Assembly (NCBI GenBank): GCA_016793885.1
Contig: JAEUHE010000179.1
Span: forward strand, 62,001 to 126,000
Reading direction: 5' to 3'
Origin: Verrucomicrobiales bacterium
Lineage (GTDB): Bacteria; Verrucomicrobiota; Verrucomicrobiia; Limisphaerales; UBA11320
DNA length: 64,000 nt
The position numbers and the translations under genes were made by a program. The notes below the pieces were generated by a model. That model had not been told where the DNA came from. It saw only the letters and a list, made by a program, of their open reading frames with translations, and ran no database searches. Each line of letters opens with the position of its first letter. The first letter of the stretch is position 1. This document shows positions 17,182-26,592 of the stretch, piece after piece.

Positions 17182-17211
17182 TTGACATGTCTAGCGCGCT
17201 TCTCCTAGCAT
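17182..17211 (+). promoter_or_regulatory. Predicted promoter of the Big_5-domain protein
   Basis: A perfect TTGACA (17182-17187) is followed after 18 bp by TAGCAT (17206-17211; 4 of 6 matches). Transcription would start near 17218, which supports the downstream ATG at 17235 as the start. Confidence 0.5.
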
Positions 17212-17234
17212 GCATGGAGTTGTTAAATGCGTTT

Positions 17235-19064
17235 ATGAAGTACCACGTCCTTACTCCTCGGTGGGTCGACCTGTCACGTTCCACGGTTCCATCACGCGTT
17301 TCGGGTTCCTATCGGGGCTGGGTGAGCTGGATTTGCACCTGGTTCCTGGTTCTTACGGCCATCCCCCTGCTTGGCGCTCCTCCCAAAGTGGTCTCCGTAT
17401 CTCCAGCCATCGGGGCTACGGGCATACCACTTAACACGGAACTCGTGATCGTTTTCGATCAGGATATGGACGTCGAAGCTGCGCCCATCCCCAGCTTTCC
17501 TCAGATCTTGGTCGGCAACACCCGGTTTGCCCCCGACGGCGTGACCTTAACCGGCAGCTGGGAAGAGGACGGCCGAACCTTGCGGCTGTTTCCGCAAAAC
17601 GACCTGCCCGCCGACACTCTCATCCAATGGACACTCAATCCGGCCGGGATGTCGGGGTTCGTTCCTCCCCTCAGGAACGCTGCCGGTGAAGCGGTCCCTA
17701 CCATCACGGGCAGCTTTCGAACCGTCGCAGGCGGTGGCCAAGTCCCCACTTTGGAATCCGTCGAACCCTTGGATGGGGAGACCGAGGTGGATCCGGCGTC
17801 TCCTTTGACGTTTGTGTTTTCCGAGATGATGAATGTGGCCATCCCGCCTTTGAACGGGAGCGGTGGAGGGGTGGTGGGAAATCTGCTGATCTCTCCCCCC
17901 ACGGTTACCTACACCGGAACCTGGCAAGCCGATGGGCGAACCTTGCAGCTTCAACCGATAGCGCCAATCCCCGCCAATACGGTGGTGACTTGGACGCTGA
18001 ATCCGTCCGGGAGCGCCCTGCCCTTCCGAAGCGCAACGGGTGAGAATCTGCCCAGCATCAGTGGAAGCTTTACGATCGTCTCAGGCGGGCCCACCGAAAC
18101 GAACAAGGAAGACTGTGTGGGCATCGATATCGGCGCAGGGTATTACAGCTTTAACAAGGGCATTTGGTACGAGCAGATCGGGGCTGCCGACCCCGTGGTC
18201 AGGTCGCAGTTCCCAAACTTCGTGTCCGTCCAAGTCGGCCCCCCCGATGCCGGCCCGGTAGTCACCGGTGCCAGTCTCACCTTGCCCGGAGGCAGTCGCA
18301 AAGATCTGACCGGGTTCTCGTCGCTGTTCTCCACCACGCAGACGGCAACGAATGAGGCGGCACTGGATGCGAGTTTCCCTTCGGGCAACTACACCCTGCG
18401 TTTTGACCAAGTCAACCAACCAGAGCGAGTCGTTCCGATGACGATGCCTCCCACGCCGTCGACGGTGCCGCGCATCGCCAATCTGGCCGCTGCCCAAAAC
18501 ATCGATTCATCCCAGAATTTCACTCTCAGCTGGAATGCCTTTAATGCAGCTGGCTCGGGAAATTACATCGTGGTGATACTTTCGGATTCGAGCGGTGAAA
18601 CCGCATTTATGGCTCCTAACCCGTGCATCCCCCGCCCACTGGCCTCCACGGCAACCTCGGTCGTGATTCCGGCGGATACCTTGAAGCCCGGCTTAACCTA
18701 CGATGGACTCATCCAATTCGGGAAGAACTTCTACTCCGCGAGCAATGCCATCCCGAACATGTTCGGCGATGGGCGGGTGATGCGAAGCACCTATTTCAAA
18801 GTCCAGACGAAGTCTTCCGGAACCAATGTCCCACCGGCAGCGGCACGTTTTGTGGATTACCAACTGCCCACTGATGGACGTCCGCGGTTGACGCTCACGG
18901 GTACTGCCGGACGGACCTATACGATTCAGCGGACCACCTCAGTGTCCGCACCTCAGTGGGCCGATGCGGGTGCAGTTGTGATGAGCAGCGAAGGTCGGGC
19001 TGTCTTTCAGGACACCCTAACTTTCAGCACCGGCCGGCGCTTCTATCGGGCGGTCAGCCAATAA
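17235..19064 (+). CDS. Secreted protein with Big_5 Ig-like domains
   Basis: With the ATG at 17235 the product has 609 residues. A signal segment (WICTWFLVLTAIPLLGA) starts near residue 31 and is followed by two Big_5-type Ig-like repeats of about 115 residues. Each begins with a PKVVSVSPAIGATGIPLNTE- or PTLESVEPLDGETEVD-like strand and contains F-D/S-Q/E-D/M-M and a TGSW/TGTW-DGRTL block. The middle and C-terminal parts are beta-rich with no recognised catalytic motif, ending in a YTIQRTTSVSAPQWADAG segment common to verrucomicrobial secreted proteins. It is probably a surface or outer-membrane-associated protein. Earlier in-frame ATGs (17187, 17214) fall inside or next to the predicted promoter. 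Confidence 0.85.
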   Translation: MKYHVLTPRWVDLSRSTVPSRVSGSYRGWVSWICTWFLVLTAIPLLGAPPKVVSVSPAIGATGIPLNTELVIVFDQDMDVEAAPIPSFPQILVGNTRFAPDGVTLTGSWEEDGRTLRLFPQNDLPADTLIQWTLNPAGMSGFVPPLRNAAGEAVPTITGSFRTVAGGGQVPTLESVEPLDGETEVDPASPLTFVFSEMMNVAIPPLNGSGGGVVGNLLISPPTVTYTGTWQADGRTLQLQPIAPIPANTVVTWTLNPSGSALPFRSATGENLPSISGSFTIVSGGPTETNKEDCVGIDIGAGYYSFNKGIWYEQIGAADPVVRSQFPNFVSVQVGPPDAGPVVTGASLTLPGGSRKDLTGFSSLFSTTQTATNEAALDASFPSGNYTLRFDQVNQPERVVPMTMPPTPSTVPRIANLAAAQNIDSSQNFTLSWNAFNAAGSGNYIVVILSDSSGETAFMAPNPCIPRPLASTATSVVIPADTLKPGLTYDGLIQFGKNFYSASNAIPNMFGDGRVMRSTYFKVQTKSSGTNVPPAAARFVDYQLPTDGRPRLTLTGTAGRTYTIQRTTSVSAPQWADAGAVVMSSEGRAVFQDTLTFSTGRRFYRAVSQ

Positions 19065-19077
19065 GAACCGGCAGAGG

Positions 19078-19095
19078 AACGCCTCAGGAGGCGTT
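19078..19095. terminator. Hairpin at a convergent gene junction
   Basis: AACGCCT-CAGG-AGGCGTT forms a perfect 7-bp stem with a 4-base loop, overlapping the end of the minus-strand small gene. There is no T-run on either strand, so termination is possible but not certain. Confidence 0.4.
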
Positions 19096-19335
19096 GGAAC
19101 TCGGGGGCTTGGCAGCGCGAATGAGCTCGGCCTGGTTGTTCTTGAGAACTGCCGCAACGTCGTGGATCGGAGCCAACGTGACGGGCACTCCTCGCTGCTT
19201 TTCGGTTTGGGAACGGCGATAATGAGCCAGGGTTTTGCCCAGTTTGACGATCTCTACGAATCCTTTGGGCAAACGCCACACTTGTCCTTCGGCCAGCGTC
19301 ACCGCTGGTTTGCTCGTTTTTGCGTTTCGTGTCAC
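19084..19335 (-). CDS. Small conserved-looking protein of unknown function
   Basis: No family was named. The 83-residue product has a Lys/Thr-rich start followed by a compact segment, VTLAEGQVWRLPKGFVEIVKLG, then AHYRRSQTEKQRGVPVTLAPIHDVAAVLKNNQAEL, which looks like a folded small domain with two strands and a helix. No signal peptide, cysteines or membrane helix is present, so it is probably cytoplasmic. It is convergent with the Big_5 protein, only 19 bp apart. Real coding is inferred from the balanced composition and the lack of any other explanation for the space. Confidence 0.65.
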   Translation of the reverse strand: MTRNAKTSKPAVTLAEGQVWRLPKGFVEIVKLGKTLAHYRRSQTEKQRGVPVTLAPIHDVAAVLKNNQAELIRAAKPPSSNAS

Positions 19336-19494
19336 GGTCGCGACCCTATCAAAAGTGAGGGCTGCTTTCCAGCCTGGAATGAGAATTATTTAATTTTGCT
19401 AAAGACGATCGAGCGCACAGATCCCAGGTTTGTCAACTGGGCCGCCGAGGGGCGCAAAAGGCCCCTATACAAGGCGAAGGCTTGCCGCAATGTC

Positions 19495-20247
19495 TCAGGA
19501 TTTAGCCGGGCCGGAACGGGACACCGGCCGGTTCAGAGTCACCCACGTCTTGATAGCCAAACCGAGCACAATGCCCGCAAAGAAGATACCCCAGAAGAGA
19601 AGGACTCCCATCGATTCAATGCCGCTGGGCAGGTTCATGCCAAACACGCTCGTGAGAGCGGTGAGCGGGAAGAACAGAGCGGCCAGGGTATTGAGACGGC
19701 GGCTCTCCTGAAGGGCCTCCTGACTGAGGCGTGATTCGATCTCCGCTTCACGAGCCGTTTGGCATTGGATGGCATTACGCACGTCTTGCAGCAGCAAGTC
19801 CAGGTTGCGATCCACTTCATACGCAAGATCTCTCATTTCAATGAGAAAGGGGTCGTTGTTCAGAGACTCCCTGGCTGTCTGAAGTGCCGCATGCAGGTTC
19901 GACGCCGTGCGAGCCAAAGGCGTCACCGCTTCGAGGACATCGAACAGCGCTTGAACATCCTTGGCCGATTCGTAATCGGTGCTCAACTTCTTCTCCAGTT
20001 CCGCGAATGCTTGGACGTGACGTTTGAGCGAGCCCGGGCCTGCCCCACCACGATTTGCCATCCATTCGCCCCGCTCGTTCCTCCAAAACAGCACACCTTC
20101 TCGTGACCGCTCCGCTGGCGATGGCGGCTTATGCAACACCAGCAACACATGCCCGTCAGCGGGGATCGCCCGCTGGCGGCCGTAGGTTGTTTGTCCAAGG
20201 CGAAGCTGAATGGCCTGTGGGAGGGTCCAGGTCGGTGGAATGAGCAT
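19495..20247 (-). CDS. CorA-like divalent cation transporter
   Basis: The 250-residue product has a long helical cytoplasmic domain and two C-terminal membrane helices, with the family GMN motif in TSVFGMNLPSG between them. After the motif is a second helix (VLLFWGIFFAGIVLGLAI) and a short basic tail. CorA proteins form pentamers that move Mg2+, Co2+ or Ni2+; the ZntB branch exports Zn2+. It is shorter than typical CorA (about 315 residues) because the N-terminal alpha/beta domain is reduced. No Mg sensor or riboswitch was seen upstream. The ion cannot be assigned from sequence. Confidence 0.88.
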   Translation of the reverse strand: MLIPPTWTLPQAIQLRLGQTTYGRQRAIPADGHVLLVLHKPPSPAERSREGVLFWRNERGEWMANRGGAGPGSLKRHVQAFAELEKKLSTDYESAKDVQALFDVLEAVTPLARTASNLHAALQTARESLNNDPFLIEMRDLAYEVDRNLDLLLQDVRNAIQCQTAREAEIESRLSQEALQESRRLNTLAALFFPLTALTSVFGMNLPSGIESMGVLLFWGIFFAGIVLGLAIKTWVTLNRPVSRSGPAKS

Positions 20248-20462
20248 AGGGAGTGTCCTCGTGGTTATGTTTGTCCAAATCTAGGAGACAGCTGATCATC
20301 TATCAATGCCCGGTTTTTCTCAGCTTTTTCTCAGCTTTGACTTGCCCGATCGTGGGCTTTTTGTTAAGGTCTTCGTACCAAATCCCTCTGCGTTCGTCTC
20401 GGGTCTTCCCGTGAACTCCGTGGAGGCGTTATGTACAACCCAAACCGTAAAGCCAACCGCCT

Positions 20463-22589
20463 ATGCATCCTCGTCCCCGTGCTAGCTTCTTGTCCCTGGC
20501 GATCTTGTGTCCCCTGCTCTGTCAGTCGGCCGGATTGATCACCACGGTGACTCAACTCAATGGCGATACCGACCGACCCGACGCGAAATTCACGGGTCAA
20601 CGGTTCGATGTTATCAACGGTGGAACCACCCTCCGCACTGGATATACCGTGCCGTCTTACGGAGAAAATGTTCTGGCGATGACGGATCGGATTCACGAGC
20701 ACAACAGCGCCACCGCCGATCTTCCATTGCCGGATTATCTGCTGGGACGCGAGTATATTCTCATCGCCAACAACAATCGCGATAATCTGAGTTTCCAATT
20801 GGACGTGGGCCTTTCCGAACGCTGTGTGGTGTATCTGCTCATCGACAACCGGGTTGGCGACAACAATGCCGCGACTCCCCCCGACTTTTCGTCGCTCATG
20901 TCCTGGGTAGTTCGGGATGAATGGCAACCCGTGATCAACGGGTTGAACCGAACCGCCAATGGCGAATGGCCAGATGAAACCGGGTACGATGAGAATGGGG
21001 ATGGATCGATCAACCAGTACGCGTCGGTTTACATGAAGGTGTTCGAAGCCGGAGAGGTGGCGTTCTCGACCTATGAGATGGGCCAGGGAATCAATATGTA
21101 TGGTCTTGTTGTCGATTCGGCGGTTCCGCCCTCGGTGCCGACCGACCTGGCGGTGGCCTTGAATGGTGACGGTTCCGTTAAGCTGGGGTGGACTCGCGCC
21201 AAGGGGGCCACCTCTTACTCGCTCAAACGTGCTTCACTGCCGGGCGGACCCTACACGACCATCGCCTCTGACCTGCGGGATCCTAGCTACGAGGATACGG
21301 GACTGGCCAATGGCACGACCTATTACTACGTGGTGTCCGGCCTCAACGGCTTTGGGGAAAGCACGGACTCCAACGAGGTGCAGGCACGGCCGAATGTGCC
21401 CGTCACGGGCCTCTCCGCCATTGGCAGGACAAGCAAGATCTCGTTGGCTTGGAACGCGCTTAACGGTGCCACCAGCTATCTCGTCAAGCGCAGTGGGACG
21501 CCCGGAGGCCCTTACAGTGATGTTGCGACCGCGGTGCCGGGAACCCAGTACGAAGACACAGGCCTGGCCGGAGGCACGGTCTACTACTACGTCGTTCTCG
21601 GAAACCTGCCGGGAGGAACGAGCGGGGCGTCCGTCGAGGCCTCGGCGCTCACTGCGGCCGGAATGCCCAGTGTCTCGATCGAAACCTTTTCCACGACGGG
21701 ACTGCGCGTCAATTGGACGAGCTCCGATCAAGTGGTCAACACCTTCGTGGTGGAGCAGTCCGCCGATGGAGTAAATTTTAGCGAGATAGGGCGGGTCGAT
21801 TCCCCGCTTCGCTACTTGATCGTTTCCGATCTCACTCCGGATACGGTGTATCATTTTCGCGTGCAAGCTTCCAACGACACTGGTTCATCGGAGTTCTCCC
21901 CCGGGGCCAGTGGACGAACGGCCGCAACCGGGCTTTACATCAACTTTGCCGCCGCCGCTTTTACCGACGGAGTGAGCGGCTATCCGCTGCCGGGATTCCT
22001 CAACGACTACGGCGATGAGTTCGGAGATCGAGGAAACGGCTACAGCTATGGGTGGGATGTTCCGAATGGGGCCAATGCCCGTCTTCGCAACTCGGCCAAT
22101 TCCCGCGATCGGCGTTACGATACGCTCAATCACATGCAAAAGCCGCAGCCCGCCGGACAGATTTGGGAAATCGAGGTTCCCGCAGGGAACTACTCAGTGC
22201 GGATTGTCGGCGGTGATCCGGACAATGTGGATTCGGTGTTTCACTACCTCGTGGAAGGTGTGCTGTCGGACAGGCGGGCTCCGGGCGGAGGATCAAATTT
22301 CGCTGATCTCACCATGACCGTGGAGGTCACGGACGGCCGCCTTACCATCGAGAATGGACCGGAAGCAGCCAACAACAAGCTGGCCTTCATCGAGATTCAG
22401 CCAGCCGTTGAAGTGCGGATTACGCGTGCGGAGTTGAACGCCGGGAAACTGAACATCGAATGGATGGGTGGCGGGGTCCTCCAGTCCAGTGCTTCGTTGA
22501 CCAATCCTAGCTGGCAGGACATAGCCACCGGGGGGAGTGCTGCTATCGATGCTCAGGCGCCCGCGCAGTTCTTTCGGGTGGTTAAGTGA
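20463..22589 (+). CDS. Secreted FN3-repeat protein with a malectin-like C-terminal domain
   Basis: The 708-residue product has a signal peptide (FLSLAILCPLLCQSAG), an N-terminal beta-rich domain to about residue 215, and three fibronectin type III repeats at about 220-305, 306-395 and 395-490 (the first two contain SYSLKRASLPGGPY and SYLVKRSGTPGGPY plus YEDTGLA-G-TYYYVV). A ~155-residue C-terminal domain follows, beginning INFAAAAFTDGVSGYPLPG and including VPAGNYSVRIVGGDPDNVDS; this resembles malectin/carbohydrate-binding jelly rolls. It is probably a surface glycan-binding or adhesive protein. The ATG at 20463 gives the signal peptide. No enzyme motif was seen. Confidence 0.88.
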   Translation: MHPRPRASFLSLAILCPLLCQSAGLITTVTQLNGDTDRPDAKFTGQRFDVINGGTTLRTGYTVPSYGENVLAMTDRIHEHNSATADLPLPDYLLGREYILIANNNRDNLSFQLDVGLSERCVVYLLIDNRVGDNNAATPPDFSSLMSWVVRDEWQPVINGLNRTANGEWPDETGYDENGDGSINQYASVYMKVFEAGEVAFSTYEMGQGINMYGLVVDSAVPPSVPTDLAVALNGDGSVKLGWTRAKGATSYSLKRASLPGGPYTTIASDLRDPSYEDTGLANGTTYYYVVSGLNGFGESTDSNEVQARPNVPVTGLSAIGRTSKISLAWNALNGATSYLVKRSGTPGGPYSDVATAVPGTQYEDTGLAGGTVYYYVVLGNLPGGTSGASVEASALTAAGMPSVSIETFSTTGLRVNWTSSDQVVNTFVVEQSADGVNFSEIGRVDSPLRYLIVSDLTPDTVYHFRVQASNDTGSSEFSPGASGRTAATGLYINFAAAAFTDGVSGYPLPGFLNDYGDEFGDRGNGYSYGWDVPNGANARLRNSANSRDRRYDTLNHMQKPQPAGQIWEIEVPAGNYSVRIVGGDPDNVDSVFHYLVEGVLSDRRAPGGGSNFADLTMTVEVTDGRLTIENGPEAANNKLAFIEIQPAVEVRITRAELNAGKLNIEWMGGGVLQSSASLTNPSWQDIATGGSAAIDAQAPAQFFRVVK

Positions 22590-22927
22590 CGTCGCAACTT
22601 CAAAGCCGTCGGGAAGCGTCTTGGAGTTGGCCGTGAAGCGGTCTGAGGGTTATAGTTCCAGGGTCCTGTAGGTCCTTGCAGCTTTTGGGGGACCGAAGAG
22701 GGATGCCAGCTACGCTGGGGGCACCAAAGCGGCAGAGGGCTGCCGCACTCCATAGGGGTCAAGCGCCTCGCGTGACCTCTTGGACGGCTATAGCCCCTTT
22801 GCAGCGTTTCGGGGTCCCTCCCAAAGGGGATTGCCCCGCCTCCTGGTTGTTCACGTCCTCCCCCGGTCCCTGGGCTACTTTCTTTGATGCTTTTGGTCAT
22901 CCTCCACGTCAAAGTGGACGTAGATCT
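22590..22927. other. Intergenic region made of repeat-like sequence
   Basis: The 338-bp gap before the DUF1592 gene contains a hairpin repeat (22729-22746) and a CGTCTTGGAGTTG segment (22613-22625) like the one near 11273. The downstream frame is open back to 22676, but that part would translate the repeat and lacks a signal peptide, so it is treated as non-coding. Confidence 0.55.
22729..22746. repeat. REP-like hairpin GCGGCAG-AGGG-CTGCCGC
   Basis: A perfect 7-bp stem and 4-base loop sit inside CAAAGCGGCAGAGGGCTGCC and continue to GCACTCCA. I recognise this as a frequent interspersed sequence in verrucomicrobial genomes, from memory only. Confidence 0.6.
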
Positions 22928-25264
22928 ATGCTCCGATCCGACGCTCTCTGGATACAGTTCTATTCGGCGACTGGCCACCAGCAGTGGTGGAAGCTGCTGT
23001 GTTGCGTCAGCGTGCTGGCCTTGCTGCCGGCTGCCCTGCCCGCCAAAACTCGCGCTCCCGACGGCAAGGCCATCTACCGTCAGCAGTGCGCCAAGTGCCA
23101 TGGGCGGCAAGGCGAGGGCGTCGAAGCCAAGTACAAAGAGCCACTCGTAGGCGATTGGTCGGTCGAGAAACTGACTCGATACATTTCCAAGTCGATGCCC
23201 GATGATGCTCCCGGTACCTGCGTGGGTGACGACGCCGAGGCTGTCGCTCAGTTCATGCACGACGCGTTTTATTCCCGCGAAGCCCAAGCGCGCCTGCATC
23301 CGGCCCGGGTCGAGTTGGTGCGGCTAACCAATCGACAATATGTCAACACGGTGGCCGATCTGTTGCGCTCTTTTACCGGGGAGGACAATCCCGCGATCAC
23401 CGATCGGGGGTTGAAAGTCACGTACTACCACTCGCGAAATTTTCAGTCGGACAAAAAACGGCTGTCGAGGATCGACGCCACCATCGATTTTGACTTTCTT
23501 AAATCCGATCCCGAAGGCAAGGCGCTTGGGACCAACGAGCTCTCGGCACAATGGCGAGGGTCGGTGCTGGTGGAAGAGTCCGGAGATCACGAGTTCATTC
23601 TCAAGACGGCCAATGGAGCGCGGCTCTGGATCAATGAGGAGGAGGATCCTGCGATCGATGCCTGGGTCGCTTCCGGGGAGATGAGCGAGCATCGGGTCGT
23701 CCTGCGCCTCATCGGCGGCCGCAGCTATCCACTCAAGCTGGACTACTTTCGCTTTAACGACAAGACCGCCTCAGTATCCTTGTTGTGGAAGCCGCCCCAC
23801 GGAGTCCTTTCGGTGATTCCCAAGCGGAACTTGATACCGGCAAGATCTGCTTCGACGTTCGTCTGTTCAGTCCCCTTCCCTCCCGATGACAGCAGCGTGG
23901 GCTACGAGCGAGGGGTGGGAATATCCAAGGCTTGGGATGAAGCCACGACCCAAGCGGCATTGGATGTAGCGGCGGGAGTGGTGAAGCGGCTCGATTCCTT
24001 GAGCGGATCCAAACCCGGTTCCAAGGATCGTCTGGAGAAAGTGGAAAGCTTCTGCGTGCAGTTCGTCGAGCGAGCGTTCCGACGTCCCCTCAGCCCGGAC
24101 CTTAAACGTAATCTGGTCAGCTCACCCCTTCGACGAGCTCACAAGCTGGAAGACGGGGTCAAAAACGTCGTTCTACTCACGCTCAAGTCTCCGCGCTTTC
24201 TCTACCTGGGACTGGACCGCGGTCAGGCGGACAGCTTCGAGATAGCCAGTCGGCTGTCGTTTGGCTTGTGGGATTCGCTTCCCGATCGTTCGTTGCGCGA
24301 ACTGGCGTCCGGCGGTAAATTGCTGGAAGCGAGCGAGGTTCGCGCGCACGCGGAGCGCATGCTGAAGGACCCGCGCGCACGCTCGAAGATTCAGTCCTTC
24401 CTTCACCACTGGCTCCAGGTCAACCATGTCGAAGACCTGTCCAAGGACGCCGAACTCTACCCGGGATTCAGCCCGGAGATCATCGCCGACTTGCGAACCT
24501 CCCTCAATCTCTTCCTGGAGACCACCTTCTGGAGCAAGTCCTCTGATTACCGCGACCTGTTGCTGGCGGATACCCTTCAGGTGAACGGCCGGCTGAGAAA
24601 GTTTTACGGGCTGGAGGAGGTTCCACCGGCGGAAACGGCCGAGTTTACCCCGATCAAGTTCAGCCCGAGCGAGCGCTCCGGGGTCATCACTCACCCTTAT
24701 CTGCTGTCGGCATTTTCCTATCAGCGTTCATCCTCGCCCATCCACCGGGGCGTCTTTCTAACGCGGAATATTGTGGGACGTGCTTTGAGACCTCCCCCCA
24801 TCGCGGTCGCCTTTAAGGATGCCGAGTTTGCTCCCAACCTGTCCATGCGGGAGAAAGTAGCCCAACTCACGCGTCCGGACGCCTGCCAGACCTGCCATTC
24901 CGTGATTAACCCTCTCGGCTTCAGCCTGGAGCAATACGACGCCGTGGGGCGGTTTCGAACGGAGGATCGCAACCGTGTCATTGATGCGGTGAGCGACTAT
25001 GTGACCGATGATGGCAAAACCATCCGCTTGAAGGGAGCGCGGGATATTGCCGAATTCGCCGTCAACAGCGAGCAGGCCCAGACCGGTTTTATTGAGGCCA
25101 TGTTTCATCAGGTTGTCAAACAGCCCGTTCGTGCCTATGGTAGCGACGCCATGGCTGGTTTGCGCCAATCCTTCGTCGCCTCTCAGTTCAACATGCAGCA
25201 GCTGCTGGTGGACATCGTGACTCTTTCTGCCCGGCACTCCGATCTCGTCGCCAAGAACCCTTAA
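22928..25264 (+). CDS. DUF1592-type multidomain cytochrome c protein
   Basis: The product has 778 residues from the ATG at 22928. A signal segment ([17 protein letters not shown], about 23-39) is followed by a cytochrome c domain with CAKCH (Cys54, Cys57, His58). The DUF1587 region ([15 protein letters not shown]), a PA14-like beta domain ([24 protein letters not shown]), DUF1595, DUF1592 ([23 protein letters not shown]), DUF1588 with another Cys pair ([22 protein letters not shown]) and DUF1585 follow in order. The family is nearly confined to Planctomycetota/Verrucomicrobiota and relatives; its substrate is unknown. It is probably a periplasmic oxidase or electron carrier. The next gene, 11 bp on, is its usual DUF1552 partner. 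Confidence 0.95.
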   Translation: MLRSDALWIQFYSATGHQQWWKLLCCVSVLALLPAALPAKTRAPDGKAIYRQQCAKCHGRQGEGVEAKYKEPLVGDWSVEKLTRYISKSMPDDAPGTCVGDDAEAVAQFMHDAFYSREAQARLHPARVELVRLTNRQYVNTVADLLRSFTGEDNPAITDRGLKVTYYHSRNFQSDKKRLSRIDATIDFDFLKSDPEGKALGTNELSAQWRGSVLVEESGDHEFILKTANGARLWINEEEDPAIDAWVASGEMSEHRVVLRLIGGRSYPLKLDYFRFNDKTASVSLLWKPPHGVLSVIPKRNLIPARSASTFVCSVPFPPDDSSVGYERGVGISKAWDEATTQAALDVAAGVVKRLDSLSGSKPGSKDRLEKVESFCVQFVERAFRRPLSPDLKRNLVSSPLRRAHKLEDGVKNVVLLTLKSPRFLYLGLDRGQADSFEIASRLSFGLWDSLPDRSLRELASGGKLLEASEVRAHAERMLKDPRARSKIQSFLHHWLQVNHVEDLSKDAELYPGFSPEIIADLRTSLNLFLETTFWSKSSDYRDLLLADTLQVNGRLRKFYGLEEVPPAETAEFTPIKFSPSERSGVITHPYLLSAFSYQRSSSPIHRGVFLTRNIVGRALRPPPIAVAFKDAEFAPNLSMREKVAQLTRPDACQTCHSVINPLGFSLEQYDAVGRFRTEDRNRVIDAVSDYVTDDGKTIRLKGARDIAEFAVNSEQAQTGFIEAMFHQVVKQPVRAYGSDAMAGLRQSFVASQFNMQQLLVDIVTLSARHSDLVAKNP

Positions 25265-25275
25265 ATCCCTCCACC

Positions 25276-26589
25276 ATGACTCCTCTAGATCGTCGCCAAT
25301 TTCTCCGCTCCTTGGGCATCTCTTCCGCCTGCCTCCCCTTCCTGATGGGCTTGCCGAGTCTCGGAATGGGAAGCCCGGTACGTCCACGCCAACGTTTGGT
25401 GGTGATGTTCACCCCGAACGGCACCGTTCCGCCCGCCTTCTGGCCCGAGGAGACGGGCAAGGATTTTAAACTCAAGCCCATTATGGAGCCGTTGGAGGCG
25501 TTCAAGCAGCGCATGCTGATCCTGAAGGGGCTCAGCAACCGAGTTCGCGGCGATGGTGACAACCATATGCGGGGCATGAGCTGCCTCCTGACCGGCATCG
25601 AGCTGTTCCCTGGAAACATCCAAGGGGGTTCCGACACGCCCGCCGGATGGGCCAGTGGCATCTCGATCGATCAGGAGATTCGCAATTATCTTCAAGGGCG
25701 TGAGTCCACCAAGACTCGCTTCGGTTCGTTGGAGTTCGGGGTGGGCGTTACCGACCGGGCCGATCCGTGGACGCGCATGTCGTATGCCGGTCCGAACCGA
25801 CCGATCGCGCCGATCTCTGATCCCTACCAGATGTATGCGAAGCTCTATGGGCAGTCCCAGGACCGCGAGCACCTGAAAGGGATTCTGGGCGATGTGCGAG
25901 CCGATTTGAAGAAGGTGAGAAAGCAGTTGAGCAGCGAGGATCGCCGGCTACTTGATGAGCATCAGGCCCTCGTGGCGCAGATGGAGAGGGACCTCAAGGA
26001 CCAAGGCCAGCAGGCACTCCGCATCTCCCCTCCGACGTTGGAGGCAGGAATCGCCGACCAAAACGACAATGTGCCCCGGCTCAGCCGGATGCAGATTGAT
26101 CTCCTCGTAAACAGCTTTGTGAATGACATGGCCCGGGTGGCCACCTTGCAGTACACCAAGTCGGTGGGCATGGCCAAGATGAACTGGCTGGATATCAAGG
26201 ATGGGCATCATTCGCTCTCCCATGAACCGGATAAGGACGAAGCCTCACAGGACAAGCTGATCCGCATCAACCGATGGTTCGCCGGCGAGCTCAGCTATCT
26301 CGCGGAAAAGCTCTCCACCACACCTGAGCCTGGTGGCGAAGGCACACTGCTCGATAATACTCTCATCGTTTGGACCAATGAACTTGGGAAAGGCAATTCC
26401 CACACTTTGGACAACATTCCCTTCGTCCTGATCGGCGGAGGCTTCGGTTTCCAGATGGGACGCTCCCTCAACTTTGACAAGGTGCCGCATAACCGGCTTC
26501 ACCTCGCCCTCGCCCACGCGGTTGGCCACAAGCTGGAGACGTTTGGCAAGGCGGCGCTTTGCGACAAGGGACCGCTGTCTCTGAGTTAG
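25276..26589 (+). CDS. Tat-exported DUF1552 protein
   Basis: The 437-residue product begins with a twin-arginine signal ([22 protein letters not shown]), so it is exported folded, perhaps with a cofactor. The rest is one DUF1552 domain with recognisable blocks [29 protein letters not shown] and [26 protein letters not shown], the last resembling alkaline-phosphatase/sulfatase-fold proteins of the DUF1501 type. It follows the DUF1592 gene by 11 bp and is surely co-transcribed with it. The two are commonly paired in PVC bacteria, but no reaction is established. It is convergent with hrpA, only 3 bp apart. Confidence 0.95.
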   Translation: MTPLDRRQFLRSLGISSACLPFLMGLPSLGMGSPVRPRQRLVVMFTPNGTVPPAFWPEETGKDFKLKPIMEPLEAFKQRMLILKGLSNRVRGDGDNHMRGMSCLLTGIELFPGNIQGGSDTPAGWASGISIDQEIRNYLQGRESTKTRFGSLEFGVGVTDRADPWTRMSYAGPNRPIAPISDPYQMYAKLYGQSQDREHLKGILGDVRADLKKVRKQLSSEDRRLLDEHQALVAQMERDLKDQGQQALRISPPTLEAGIADQNDNVPRLSRMQIDLLVNSFVNDMARVATLQYTKSVGMAKMNWLDIKDGHHSLSHEPDKDEASQDKLIRINRWFAGELSYLAEKLSTTPEPGGEGTLLDNTLIVWTNELGKGNSHTLDNIPFVLIGGGFGFQMGRSLNFDKVPHNRLHLALAHAVGHKLETFGKAALCDKGPLSLS

Positions 26590-26592
26590 TGA

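Larger units (their letters stand above)
16854..17234. other. Intergenic region with two palindromes and a promoter
   Basis: This gap carries the two GAACGTACGTTC palindromes at 16971-17008 and 17125-17144, and the promoter at 17182-17211. The frame of the next gene is open back to 17082, but the promoter and signal-peptide position argue against translation there. Confidence 0.5.

Noticed and set aside
20344..20362. Hairpin GCCC-GATCGT-GGGC followed by TTTTT on the plus strand.
   Set aside because: The stem is only 4 bp and no plus-strand gene ends just upstream, so a terminator role is not supported.
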